A DNA stretch of 64,000 nt, taken from assembly GCF_003419895.1 (NCBI RefSeq), contig NZ_QPMM01000008.1, positions 1-64,000 of the forward strand, written 5' to 3'. The translations under genes were made by a program, and so were the position numbers. A model generated the notes under the pieces. That model saw only the letters and a list, made by a program, of their open reading frames with translations. It did no database searches and was not told the DNA's origin. Below are positions 52,547 through 61,852 of this stretch, in pieces (the stretch's first letter is position 1; the number at the start of each line of letters is the position of its first letter). This stretch comes from Chitinophaga silvatica. GTDB taxonomy: Bacteria; Bacteroidota; Bacteroidia; Chitinophagales; Chitinophagaceae.

Positions 52547-55126
52547 ATGGAAGCGCCGGTAAATAACTCGCTGCAACAGTTTAAAAACCTTGTAGGCACA
52601 AAGTTTCAACTGTATAATAGTCTCTTCACCTCTCTACCATTTCATAAGGTGGAAAAGACTGGTATTTTTCTGTCCTTATTTTTGCTACACTGTGAAGAAG
52701 AATATGCCAAGGGAAGCAGCCCGCAAGAAATTGTAACCTCCTTTTTTCATCAATACACTACCTATACGGAAGAAAGACAGTTGACCGATCTCCTGTTCCG
52801 GTTTGTGCAATACGCAGAACGTCAGGTAGTATTATTTGATGCCCTGGAAGATGCCGCATTCCGGAATATCCGTGATATGCAGGGCACCGGAACTTTAAGA
52901 CATCTTCAGTCGGAAGTGACACAGGAACAGGCACAAGATGAGTTGAAGGAAAAATTGAAGGATTTTTCTGTAAGACTCGTTCTCACTGCTCACCCAACCC
53001 AATTTTACCCAAGTGAAGTATTAGGTATTATCAACGACTTGTCTAAAGCCCTGATCGATGAAAATACCAGCCAGGTAAATATGTACCTGCAGCAATTGGG
53101 TAAAACCCCTTTCTTTAAAAAGGAAAAGCCAACACCATTCGATGAAGCTATCAGCCTGGTATGGTTCCTTGAAAATATATTTTACCCTTCCGTTGGTCGT
53201 ATACTGTCATTCGTTCGCGGTCAGTTCCCGGGAGCTTTACCGGAAAATAACTCCCTGATCCGCCTGGGCTTCTGGCCAGGAGGCGACAGAGACGGAAACC
53301 CTTTTGTAAAAGAACCTACTACCATAGAAGTTGCTGCAGCATTGCGTACCTCTATCCTGAAATGCTATTTCAGAGAGGTGAGGAATCTGCGTCGCCGACT
53401 CACCTTTAAAGGAGTGGAAAATGTGGTAGCAGCCCTGGAAACAAAACTCTCTGCCAATCTTTTTAAACCAGGACATATTGCTGATATTTCCAAAGAAGAG
53501 ATATTGTCAACCCTCCGTGGTATCAGAAATACTATTATGACAGACCTCAACGGCCTGTTTGTGCACCTGGTAGATAATCTGATCAATAAGGTAGAAGTAT
53601 TTGGAATTTTCTTCGCAACGCTCGATATCCGTCAGGATAGCTCTATACACCAGGCAGTACTGGAGAATGTGGCAAGCAGCACAGACAATCTGCCATCCAA
53701 TTATAAGGAGCTAGACGATGCTGAGAAGATCAAATTGCTTGCAAATATTCAAAAACCAGTAGATCCGGGATCTCTGGAAAACCTGCTGCATCAGGATACA
53801 TTACAAACCATTGCGGCCATTAAAACCATTCAGCAAATGAATGGCGAAGAAGGTTGCAACAGATATATTATTAGTCATAGTACCAGCGTACTGAACGTAA
53901 TGGAAGTTTACGGTTTGTTTTTGCTGAGTGGCTGGAAGAAGGAAGAAATGTCGGTAGATATTGTTCCTCTCTTTGAAACCATCGATGACTTACGACATGC
54001 CGGTCAGGTAATGAAGTCATTATACGAAAATGAGATCTATCGTGAGCATCTCCGTCGCCGCCACTGCAAACAAACTATTATGCTGGGCTTCTCCGACGGA
54101 ACCAAGGATGGGGGTTATCTTATGGCCAATTGGAGTATTTATAAGGCCAAGGAAGAACTGACAAATATTTCCAAGGAATATGGTATCAGTGTGGTGTTCT
54201 TTGACGGTAGAGGTGGTCCTCCGGCTCGTGGTGGTGGAAAAACCCATCAATTCTACGCTTCAATGGGTAGAAATATTGCCAATAAAGAAATTCAGCAAAC
54301 AATACAGGGTCAGACGATTAGTTCCAATTTCGGAACTATTGATGCTGCTCAGTTTAATATGGAGCAGCTGATTCATGCTGGTATCAGCAATGAATTGTTC
54401 TCTTCCCGTGAGGTAACACTTACCAAATCGGAGGAGCAAATGTTGCAATCCCTGGCCGATGAAGGTTACCAGGCTTATAATAGACTTAAGAATCATCCTT
54501 ACTTCCTGGCCTATCTGGATCATGCAAGTCCATTACGCTACTATGCAGAAGCTAATATCGGCAGCCGGCCTAGTAAACGTAACGCCTCAGCGAAACTCAA
54601 TCTGAACGATCTGAGGGCCGTACCTTATGTAGGTGCCTGGAGCCAGTTGAAACAAAACGTTCCTGGCTATTATGGTGTGGGTAGTGCATTGGAGCAACTA
54701 GATAAGCAAGGTAAATGGGAAGAAGTATATCACCTTTATCAACATTCCCTGTTTTTCAGAACATTGCTTGATAACTGCGAGATGGCTATGAAGAAGAGTT
54801 ATTTCCCGCTAACAGCTTATCTGGCCAAGCATCCTCAATATGGGGAGGTATGGCAGATGATTTATAATGAATTTGAGCTTACTCAGAAATATTTGCTTAA
54901 ACTAAGTGGTGAAACTGAACTGATGGCTGCCAGCCCGATCGATCAGTTATCAATCCAGATGCGTGAAAGGATTGTGTTGCCGTTATTAACGGTTCAGCAA
55001 TACGCACTTACTAAGATTCGTGAATCCGATGCACAAAATGGCAACGGGCCTGACCGTGAAACCTACGAAAAATTGATAATGCGCTGCTCTTTTGGAATTA
55101 TCAATGCAGGTCGAAATTCTGCATAA
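52547..55126 (+). CDS. ppc: Phosphoenolpyruvate carboxylase
   Basis: An 859-residue PEPC that adds bicarbonate to phosphoenolpyruvate to make oxaloacetate, replenishing the TCA cycle. Active-site motifs: VLTAHPTQ with catalytic H149, FWPGGDRDGNPF, GFSDGTKDGGYLMANW, and the Gly-rich FFDGRGGPPARGGGKTH. The end lacks the canonical QNTG tail of proteobacterial enzymes (ends FGIINAGRNSA), consistent with the shorter Bacteroidota form. Cytosolic homotetramer expected. Followed by a strong hairpin before gnd. Confidence 0.96.
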   Translation: MEAPVNNSLQQFKNLVGTKFQLYNSLFTSLPFHKVEKTGIFLSLFLLHCEEEYAKGSSPQEIVTSFFHQYTTYTEERQLTDLLFRFVQYAERQVVLFDALEDAAFRNIRDMQGTGTLRHLQSEVTQEQAQDELKEKLKDFSVRLVLTAHPTQFYPSEVLGIINDLSKALIDENTSQVNMYLQQLGKTPFFKKEKPTPFDEAISLVWFLENIFYPSVGRILSFVRGQFPGALPENNSLIRLGFWPGGDRDGNPFVKEPTTIEVAAALRTSILKCYFREVRNLRRRLTFKGVENVVAALETKLSANLFKPGHIADISKEEILSTLRGIRNTIMTDLNGLFVHLVDNLINKVEVFGIFFATLDIRQDSSIHQAVLENVASSTDNLPSNYKELDDAEKIKLLANIQKPVDPGSLENLLHQDTLQTIAAIKTIQQMNGEEGCNRYIISHSTSVLNVMEVYGLFLLSGWKKEEMSVDIVPLFETIDDLRHAGQVMKSLYENEIYREHLRRRHCKQTIMLGFSDGTKDGGYLMANWSIYKAKEELTNISKEYGISVVFFDGRGGPPARGGGKTHQFYASMGRNIANKEIQQTIQGQTISSNFGTIDAAQFNMEQLIHAGISNELFSSREVTLTKSEEQMLQSLADEGYQAYNRLKNHPYFLAYLDHASPLRYYAEANIGSRPSKRNASAKLNLNDLRAVPYVGAWSQLKQNVPGYYGVGSALEQLDKQGKWEEVYHLYQHSLFFRTLLDNCEMAMKKSYFPLTAYLAKHPQYGEVWQMIYNEFELTQKYLLKLSGETELMAASPIDQLSIQMRERIVLPLLTVQQYALTKIRESDAQNGNGPDRETYEKLIMRCSFGIINAGRNSA

Positions 55127-55148
55127 CATAATGATAATTATATACTTG

Positions 55149-55199
55149 CGGATTTATGGATTGAGGCGGTCTGCGCTTTAATCCATAAATCCGGCTTTT
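55149..55199 (+). terminator. Terminator between ppc and gnd
   Basis: A 14-bp perfect outer stem (CGGATTTATGGATT with its complement AATCCATAAATCCG) continues inward through G-T-containing pairs to a small loop, giving a stem of about 20 bp. It is followed by GCTTTTG. Confidence 0.65.
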
Positions 55200-55249
55200 G
55201 AATTCGTATTTCTTCCCTACTTTTACATCTCCTTAAGTAACAACTCTAT

Positions 55250-56671
55250 ATGGCAAACAGCTTATATGACTTTGGAATGATTGGTCTGGGAGTGATGGGG
55301 CGTAACCTGTTACTCAACATGGCTGATCACGGCTTTTCTGTTATCGGTTTTGATAAAGATGCAGCAAAAAATAATGCACTGGAAACTGCTGCAACTCCCG
55401 GTACTACTGTGAAAGGTGTTTCAGAGTTATCCACAATGATTCAACTTCTTGAGCGTCCGCGTAAAGTGATGATGTTAGTGCCAGCAGGGCAGCCGGTTGA
55501 TGACGTAATTACTTCCTTATTACCATTACTGGAACCAGGAGATGTAGTTATCGACGGCGGTAACTCACACTATACAGACACGCTTCGTCGTGTTCAGCAA
55601 CTTCGTGAGCAAGGTATCCATTTTATGGGTATTGGTGTCAGCGGTGGTGAACAAGGCGCACGTACAGGTCCTAGTATTATGCCAGGTGGCGACGAGGATG
55701 CTTATGCAAAGGTGAAACCGATGCTGGAAGCTATTGCAGCTAAAGTAAAGGGAGTACCTTGTGTAGCTTACCTGGGTAAAGAAGGCGCTGGTCACTATGT
55801 TAAAATGGTGCATAACGGTATCGAATATGCGATTATGCAATTGATCAGCGAAAGTTATACTTTACTGAAGCTGGGCGCCAAACTGAATAATGACCAGTTA
55901 CACGAGGTATTTAAAAGCTGGAATTTAGGATCACTTCAATCATTCCTGGTAGAAATTACAGCCGATATATTCCTGCAGAACGACGACAAAACTGATAAAC
56001 GACTTATTGACGTGATTTCAGATAAAGCTGGTTCCAAGGGTACGGGTAAATGGACTTCCCAGGATGCAATGGAATTACCGGTAGCTGTACCAACTATCGA
56101 TACAGCTGTAGCGATGCGTACCATTTCTGGTTATAAAGAACAAAGACTGGAAGCAGCCGGAATCTATAAAGCTCCTGAAAATACATTGCATGCACCTGTA
56201 GATATGTGGATTCAGCAAGTGCATGATGCTTTATATTTTGCTACTATTCTGAGCTATGCTCAAGGTTTAGCGATGCTGCATGAAGCATCCAAAGATCTGA
56301 AAATGGATATTCCTTTACCAGAAGTGGTTAAAGTATGGAGAGGCGGATGTATTATCCGTTCCAGCCTCCTGGAAGTATTCACGCAGGCTTACCAGCAAAA
56401 TGCAGACTTAGCAAATATTTTACTGGATAAAGGAGTGGCTTACCTGATAGAATCGGTTGAGGCAAATACCAGAAGTGTAGTTGCTCAGGCCGCAACAGCA
56501 GGAGTACCTGTGGCAGGCCTCATGTCGGCTCTGTCTTATTTTGATGCTTTCCGTACTGGCCGTATGGCTACCAACTTAATTCAGGCACAAAGGGATTATT
56601 TTGGAGCACATACCTACCAGCGCATCGATATGCCTGGAACTTTCCATACAGAATGGCAGCATAATCAATAA
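55250..56671 (+). CDS. gnd: 6-phosphogluconate dehydrogenase (decarboxylating)
   Basis: A 473-residue enzyme of standard length. N-terminal Rossmann motif GLGVMGRN, IDGGNSHYTDT, the GVSGGEQGARTGPSIMPGG substrate loop, GAGHYVKMVHNGIEY with the catalytic Lys, and the C-terminal helical domain with SYFDAFRTGR. It oxidizes and decarboxylates 6-phosphogluconate to ribulose-5-phosphate with NADP+. It is the first of three oxidative pentose phosphate genes; zwf starts 21 bp later. Confidence 0.97.
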   Translation: MANSLYDFGMIGLGVMGRNLLLNMADHGFSVIGFDKDAAKNNALETAATPGTTVKGVSELSTMIQLLERPRKVMMLVPAGQPVDDVITSLLPLLEPGDVVIDGGNSHYTDTLRRVQQLREQGIHFMGIGVSGGEQGARTGPSIMPGGDEDAYAKVKPMLEAIAAKVKGVPCVAYLGKEGAGHYVKMVHNGIEYAIMQLISESYTLLKLGAKLNNDQLHEVFKSWNLGSLQSFLVEITADIFLQNDDKTDKRLIDVISDKAGSKGTGKWTSQDAMELPVAVPTIDTAVAMRTISGYKEQRLEAAGIYKAPENTLHAPVDMWIQQVHDALYFATILSYAQGLAMLHEASKDLKMDIPLPEVVKVWRGGCIIRSSLLEVFTQAYQQNADLANILLDKGVAYLIESVEANTRSVVAQAATAGVPVAGLMSALSYFDAFRTGRMATNLIQAQRDYFGAHTYQRIDMPGTFHTEWQHNQ

Positions 56672-56692
56672 TATTCATCTTCAATTAAGTAT

Positions 56693-58198
56693 ATGCAAGT
56701 CCATAAACGCCCACCTGCCTCCATCGTATTTATTTTCGGAGGAAGCGGCGATTTAAACTACCGGAAACTGACGCCTGCGTTATATAATCTCTTTTTAGAT
56801 GAGTGGATGCCCGAGAAGTTTGCTATCGTAGGCATAGGTCGCAGCCCGTACAACAACGAAGATTATAATAAGCACCTTCTGGAAGGGATTATGAAGTTTT
56901 CCCGTCGGAAAGGTGAACAGAATGGTCATTGGAAAGATTTTAGTGACCATGTTTCCTATCTGCAAATGGATGTGGAAGATCCTCCTGCCTTTAACAAGAT
57001 CTCAGATTTTGTTAAACAAAAAGAAACTGATTGGGGAATACATCCTAATGTGGTTTTCTACCTGGCAGTAGCCCCGCAATTAGTGCCTGATATCGCTACC
57101 CGGTTAGGTAATCTGAACCTTTGTTCTGATAAACACTTTACCCGTATCGTGATTGAAAAGCCTTTTGGTCACGATCTGAAAAGTGCCAGTGAATTAAATG
57201 AACTGCTTGCGCAGAAATTTACAGAAGAACAGATCTATCGTATAGATCACTACCTGGGTAAGGAAACTATCCAGAATATCCTGGCTTTAAGATTTGCCAA
57301 TACACTGTTCGAACCTGTTTGGAATCGGAATTATATCGATAATATCCAGATTACTGCAGCTGAAAGTGTAGGGCTCGAAGGACGCGGTAATTACTACGAA
57401 AGAGCCGGCGCTTTGAGAGATATGATCCAGAATCATATCCTGCAAATTCTTTGTATCCTGGCAATGGAGCCTCCGGTATCTTTCGATGCCAATGAGGTAA
57501 GAAATAAAAAGGTGGACGTATTAAATGCTATCCGCCGAATCACTCCTGATAAAGTTCATGAATTCGCAGTCAGAGGACAGTATTCCAGTGGCTGGATGAA
57601 AGGAGATCAGGTAGTAGGATACCGTGAAGAAAAAGGTGTAGACCCTAATTCTAATATAGAAACCTATGCAGCCGCTAAATTCTTTGTGGATAACTGGCGT
57701 TGGCAGGGAGTTCCTTTCTATGTTAGAACTGGTAAATACCTGCATCAGAAAGCAACCAACATTGTTATTACTTTCAAAGAAGCACCTCCTTACTCTTTCC
57801 CTATAGAAGCCGCTCAGTCGTGGCGCCCGAACAGACTTACCATCAGCATTCAACCTGAAATGGATATCCGTATCCGCTTCCAGGCCAAACGCCCTGGTCA
57901 GACTATGACGCTCGACCCGGTTGATATGACTTTCAATTACGATGCTGCAAATGGTGAACATGCTCCTGAAGCTTACGAAACTTTGTTGCTCGATGTAATG
58001 GAAGGGGATGCCACTCTCTTTATGCGTGGCGATCAGGTAGATGCTGCCTGGAAAGTAATTATGCCTATTCTGGAAACCTGGGAAAATCGTACACCACAAG
58101 ATTTCCCTAACTATGCTCCTGATTCATGGGGCCCGGATGAAGCAGATGCACTGGTGGCCCGCGATGGTCATACATGGATTAACTTACCATCTAAATAA
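56693..58198 (+). CDS. zwf: Glucose-6-phosphate 1-dehydrogenase
   Basis: A 501-residue enzyme. NADP site IFGGSGDLNYRKL (usual GxxGDLAxRKL), EKPFGHDLKSA, and the active-site signature YRIDHYLGKETIQNILALRF. It oxidizes glucose-6-phosphate to 6-phosphoglucono-delta-lactone, the first step of the oxidative pentose phosphate pathway. Directly follows gnd. A 44-bp inverted repeat lies in the 212-bp gap before pgl. Confidence 0.97.
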   Translation: MQVHKRPPASIVFIFGGSGDLNYRKLTPALYNLFLDEWMPEKFAIVGIGRSPYNNEDYNKHLLEGIMKFSRRKGEQNGHWKDFSDHVSYLQMDVEDPPAFNKISDFVKQKETDWGIHPNVVFYLAVAPQLVPDIATRLGNLNLCSDKHFTRIVIEKPFGHDLKSASELNELLAQKFTEEQIYRIDHYLGKETIQNILALRFANTLFEPVWNRNYIDNIQITAAESVGLEGRGNYYERAGALRDMIQNHILQILCILAMEPPVSFDANEVRNKKVDVLNAIRRITPDKVHEFAVRGQYSSGWMKGDQVVGYREEKGVDPNSNIETYAAAKFFVDNWRWQGVPFYVRTGKYLHQKATNIVITFKEAPPYSFPIEAAQSWRPNRLTISIQPEMDIRIRFQAKRPGQTMTLDPVDMTFNYDAANGEHAPEAYETLLLDVMEGDATLFMRGDQVDAAWKVIMPILETWENRTPQDFPNYAPDSWGPDEADALVARDGHTWINLPSK

Positions 58199-58216
58199 GC
58201 TCACCTGGTTCGCTTT

Positions 58217-58383
58217 TTTCTCGCAAAGAAGCAGAGATTAATATTAAGAGGCGTAAGGACCGTGGCGAATGTTTTAAGAACTGCTGATAGGCTTCAATTA
58301 AAAAAGAAATTTATCATTGCTTCTGTAATAATCGCTACAGTCCTTACGCCTCTTAATATTAATCTCTGCTTCTTTGCGAGAAA
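58217..58383. repeat. Perfect 44-bp inverted repeat element between zwf and pgl
   Basis: Left arm 58217-58260 and right arm 58340-58383 are exact reverse complements over 44 bp, separated by 79 bp. Past one mismatch pairing continues inward for seven more positions (58262-58268 with 58332-58338, one G-T). The arms contain CTCGCAAAGAAGCAGAGA and its complement, resembling the CGCAAAGA-type intergenic repeats I recall from Bacteroidota genomes. No transposase and no ORF inside. It would form a very stable mRNA hairpin within the operon. Confidence 0.9.
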
Positions 58384-58410
58384 TGCGAGCCTGCGAGCCA
58401 AAACTAATTT

Positions 58411-59136
58411 ATGGAATTACACGTAGCAAAAGATCCAGTTCAATTAAGCGAAAACGTTGCTGCCTGGATCAGCAATTACATCCTGGAAGTATTACAAAAA
58501 CAGGAGCGTTTTACCTTTGTATTATCCGGAGGAAACACGCCTAAGCAACTTTATACCCTGCTTGCTAAGGCTCCCTATAATATGATGATTCCCTGGGAAC
58601 GCATCCATTTTTTCTGGGGAGATGAAAGAGCTGTTCCTTTTGAAGATGACCGTAATAACGCCAAAATGGCTTTTGAAACGTTACTCGACAAAGTGAATGT
58701 AAATCCGGAAAACATTCATATTATGAGAACAGATATCAGCCCCGAAGCATCTGCTACCGAATATGAGGAAATCTTAAATAACTATTTCGGAAAAGAGAAA
58801 ACCACTTTTGATCTGGTATTATTAGGGATGGGAGATGATGGACATACCTTGTCTTTGTTCCCTGGTTTGCCTATCGTACATGAGCATAAGGCATGGGTTA
58901 AATCTTTATGGCTGGAAGCTCAAAATATGTATCGTATCACGCTTACTGCTCCTGTTGTAAATTTGGCTGCCTGTGTGGTTTTTCTCGCAACCGGAGAAGG
59001 AAAAGCAATTACGCTGAAGAATGTAATTGATGGAACTTTTGATGCAGAGAAATTCCCAAGCCAGTTAATCCGCCCGCAAAACGGAGAGCTTCATTGGTTT
59101 GTTGATGAAGCAGCAGCCGGAGCTTTAGAAATATAA
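58411..59136 (+). CDS. pgl: 6-phosphogluconolactonase
   Basis: A 241-residue DevB/SOL-type lactonase. Motifs: LSGGNTPKQLY, FFWGDERAVPFED and LLGMGDDGHTLSLFPG with the catalytic His. It hydrolyses 6-phosphogluconolactone between the zwf and gnd reactions, completing the oxidative pentose phosphate set. The start is 27 bp past the inverted repeat. Confidence 0.96.
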   Translation: MELHVAKDPVQLSENVAAWISNYILEVLQKQERFTFVLSGGNTPKQLYTLLAKAPYNMMIPWERIHFFWGDERAVPFEDDRNNAKMAFETLLDKVNVNPENIHIMRTDISPEASATEYEEILNNYFGKEKTTFDLVLLGMGDDGHTLSLFPGLPIVHEHKAWVKSLWLEAQNMYRITLTAPVVNLAACVVFLATGEGKAITLKNVIDGTFDAEKFPSQLIRPQNGELHWFVDEAAAGALEI

Positions 59137-59153
59137 ATTTATATCTCAGATGT

Positions 59154-59187
59154 AAAGGGTTAATAATTGATCAATTATTAACCCTTT
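59154..59187 (+). terminator. Terminator after pgl
   Basis: A perfect palindrome with 17-nt arms (AAAGGGTTAATAATTGA and its complement) followed by GTTTTACTT. The central bases form the loop. Confidence 0.7.
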
Positions 59188-59252
59188 GTTTTACTTGCTG
59201 TCATATCTCAGCTATTTTAAGTAGCTTGTGTACTCAACGAAACAACGATGAT

Positions 59253-60011
59253 ATGAAGTTTGATAAGCCCATATTCGATTCGCACCTACACATTATTGAT
59301 GACCAATTCCCCTTACAGTCTAATCAGGGTTATTTGCCACCAAAATTTACCGTGACAGATTACAAGCAACAAACAGCTAACTTAAACATTAAGGGTGGAG
59401 CTATTGTATCCGGTTCTTTCCAGGGGTTTGATCAGGAATATCTGAAAGCTGCATTAACAGAATTAGGATCTGGATTTGTAGGCGTAACTCAAATTCCGGC
59501 ATCAACCAGCGATGAAGAAATTCTTGCATTGGATAAAGCCGGTGTCAGAGGTGTAAGATTTAATATTCAGAGAGGTGGATCTGAAAGCATTATTTACCTC
59601 GAACAACTTGCACAACGTGTATACGACCTCGCTAAGTGGCATGTTGAGTTATATGTCGACTCCCGGCAGCTTCCGGCTCTATTTACCACTTTACAAAAAC
59701 TACCTGTTGTGGTAATTGATCATTTGGGATTATCAAAAGCCGGATTTAAGCATTTGCTGCAATTAGTAGAAAAAGGAGCTTACGTTAAGGCTACAGGCTT
59801 TAGCCGCTGCGATTTTGATGTTCTCCCGGCAATGAGACAAATTACGGCAATCAATCAGGGAGCCTTAATCTTTGGTACTGACTTACCTTCTACCAGAGCG
59901 CCAAAACCTTTTTCTGAAAAAGATTTACAATTGATTCTCGATAGTTTTCCTACTTCCCTGGCAGAAAAGATTTGTTGGGAAAATGCAGCGAAACTATACA
60001 AGCTTGCATAA
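59253..60011 (+). CDS. TIM-barrel amidohydrolase (metal-dependent hydrolase)
   Basis: 252 residues from the ATG at 59253; a TTG 27 bp upstream (59226) also keeps the frame. The FDSHLHIID start is the HxH metal motif of the amidohydrolase superfamily, with VVIDHLGL later and a C-terminal FGTDLPSTR aspartate. This pattern matches the 2-pyrone-4,6-dicarboxylate lactonase-like branch. The actual substrate is unknown. Single gene bounded by terminators. Confidence 0.87.
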   Translation: MKFDKPIFDSHLHIIDDQFPLQSNQGYLPPKFTVTDYKQQTANLNIKGGAIVSGSFQGFDQEYLKAALTELGSGFVGVTQIPASTSDEEILALDKAGVRGVRFNIQRGGSESIIYLEQLAQRVYDLAKWHVELYVDSRQLPALFTTLQKLPVVVIDHLGLSKAGFKHLLQLVEKGAYVKATGFSRCDFDVLPAMRQITAINQGALIFGTDLPSTRAPKPFSEKDLQLILDSFPTSLAEKICWENAAKLYKLA

Positions 60012-60013
60012 AA

Positions 60014-60051
60014 AACAGAAGCGAATCTTATTAACAAGATTCGCTTCTGTT
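60014..60051. terminator. Bidirectional terminator
   Basis: A 16-bp perfect stem AACAGAAGCGAATCTT/AAGATTCGCTTCTGTT with a 6-nt loop, between the amidohydrolase gene and the convergent glutamate-synthase-like gene. Confidence 0.75.
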
Positions 60052-60068
60052 ATATTCAGGTAACTGAA

Positions 60069-61628
60069 TTACCAGTTATCGATACTGATACTTTGTACTC
60101 CCGGAGAATTAACTAATGAACCAGGGGTTTGGGAAGGATAGATGTCTTCAAACGATTTAACCTCATTCATAAATACCCTTCTGTAGAGATGTTGTCTGGT
60201 AACATCATGAGGATGTTTCAATCCTGCTGCTCCAGCCAATTCCAGGGCGCTTTCTACGGTATCCTGATGATAGTTTGCCACCCTGTGTTTTTTGTCGTCA
60301 ACCACCAGGCCGGCAGATAACCATTTATCCTGTGTGGCCACACCTGTAGGACATTTATTAGTATTGCAGATTAATGCCTGAATACAACCCAAAGCCATCA
60401 TCATTGCTCTGGCACTGTTACAGGTATCTGCTCCCAAAGCCATGGCCCTTAGTATATGGAACCCGGTTAATACTTTACCGGATGCAATAATTTTGACATG
60501 CTGACGAATATTAAATCCAACCAATGCATTTTGTACAAATGCCAGACCATCCATCAACGGCATTCCCACAGAGTTGGAAAACTCAGGAGGAGCAGCGCCG
60601 GTACCACCTTCACCACCATCGACAGTAATGAAATCGGGATATATATCCGTTGCAATCATAGCCTTGCAAATGGCATAAAACTCATGAGGCTGACCAATAC
60701 ATAATTTGAAGCCTACAGGTTTTCCACCGCTTAATTCTCTTAGCTGTTTAATAAACTGCATCATTTCTTTCGGACTATTGAAAGCAGTATGATAGGGAGG
60801 GGAGAAGACAGTAGTATAAGGTTTTACGTGACGAATAGCCGCAATTTCAGGTGTATTTTTAGCAGCAGGTAAAATACCTCCGTGTCCGGGTTTTGCTCCC
60901 TGCGAAATCTTCAGCTCAATCATTTTTACCTGTGGTAATATTGCTTTTTCTGCAAATAATTCATTTGAGAAATTACCCTCTTCATCCCTGCATCCGAAAT
61001 ATCCGGTTCCTATTTGCCAGATGATATCTCCACCCTGTTTTAAATGATTATCGCTGATTCCACCTTCTCCGGTGTTATGTGCAAAATTGCCGATTTTAGC
61101 ACCACCATTCAGCGCCTGAACAGCATTGGAACTTAATGAGCCATAGCTCATGGCGCTAACATTTAATATACTGGCGGAGTAAGGTTGCTTACAATCTTTA
61201 CCCCCAAAAACAACTCTGGGGTCCTTATCCATTTTATCGAAATTCTGTGGTTGAATAGAATGGGCCATCCACTCATAACCTTCAGCATATACGTTGAACT
61301 GTGTACCAAAAGGTTGGGAATCCAACTCTCGCTTCGCCCTTTGGTAAATGGTAGATCTATCTACCCGATTGATCGGACTACCATCAATATCACTCTCTAC
61401 AAAATATTGATAGATTTTAGGTCGTAATGCCTCCATCCAGAAACGCATACGGCCTACTATCGGGTAGTTTCGCATGATAGCATGTTTCTTTTGCATCATG
61501 TCCAATAATCCCATAATCACTACCGGAACAACTAATATCAACAACCAATTTACCCAGGGAAAGAAAATGCCTAAACCGATGACGACTGCCAGACTGATAG
61601 CCGAGAAAATTAAGAATGCTTTTGCCAT
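60069..61628 (-). CDS. FMN-binding glutamate synthase family protein
   Basis: A 519-residue protein. Residues 1-45 contain one or two membrane helices (AFLIFSAISLAVVIGLGIFF, WLLILVVPVVIMGLL). The rest is the FMN/2-oxoglutarate domain of glutamate synthase: LNVSAMSYGSLSSNAVQALN, GEGGISDNHL, KISQGAKPGHGGILP, ITVDGGEGGTGAAPPEFSN. The 3Fe-4S cysteines are kept with the GltS spacing C-x5-C-x4-C (GCIQALICNTNKC before PTGVATQ). No glutaminase domain, so it is not a classical GltB. The electron acceptor and true reaction are unknown. Confidence 0.92.
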   Translation of the reverse strand: MAKAFLIFSAISLAVVIGLGIFFPWVNWLLILVVPVVIMGLLDMMQKKHAIMRNYPIVGRMRFWMEALRPKIYQYFVESDIDGSPINRVDRSTIYQRAKRELDSQPFGTQFNVYAEGYEWMAHSIQPQNFDKMDKDPRVVFGGKDCKQPYSASILNVSAMSYGSLSSNAVQALNGGAKIGNFAHNTGEGGISDNHLKQGGDIIWQIGTGYFGCRDEEGNFSNELFAEKAILPQVKMIELKISQGAKPGHGGILPAAKNTPEIAAIRHVKPYTTVFSPPYHTAFNSPKEMMQFIKQLRELSGGKPVGFKLCIGQPHEFYAICKAMIATDIYPDFITVDGGEGGTGAAPPEFSNSVGMPLMDGLAFVQNALVGFNIRQHVKIIASGKVLTGFHILRAMALGADTCNSARAMMMALGCIQALICNTNKCPTGVATQDKWLSAGLVVDDKKHRVANYHQDTVESALELAGAAGLKHPHDVTRQHLYRRVFMNEVKSFEDIYPSQTPGSLVNSPGVQSISIDNW

Positions 61629-61852
61629 ACTATTGATTTTAAAGATAAAATGTCGCTACTAAATATTCGTAAATTCTGATATATAAAACTACATAACATC
61701 TCCCAGGAAATTTTGTTAAAAATCCCTTTTCTTACCAAAAACTATCTAATAATTCCATTTATCAGCAAATCATAACTATCATATATAATCAAATTCAGTT
61801 TTTAAATTAATTTATTATCTTACGTGATAGCCAATTTTCTAATCATCCACAT

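Noticed and set aside
57521..58099. 192-codon minus-strand frame opposite zwf
   Set aside because: No recognisable domain and fully antisense to a conserved enzyme.
58217..58383. Insertion sequence between zwf and pgl
   Set aside because: There is no transposase frame and the whole element is 167 bp, so at most it is a non-autonomous repeat.
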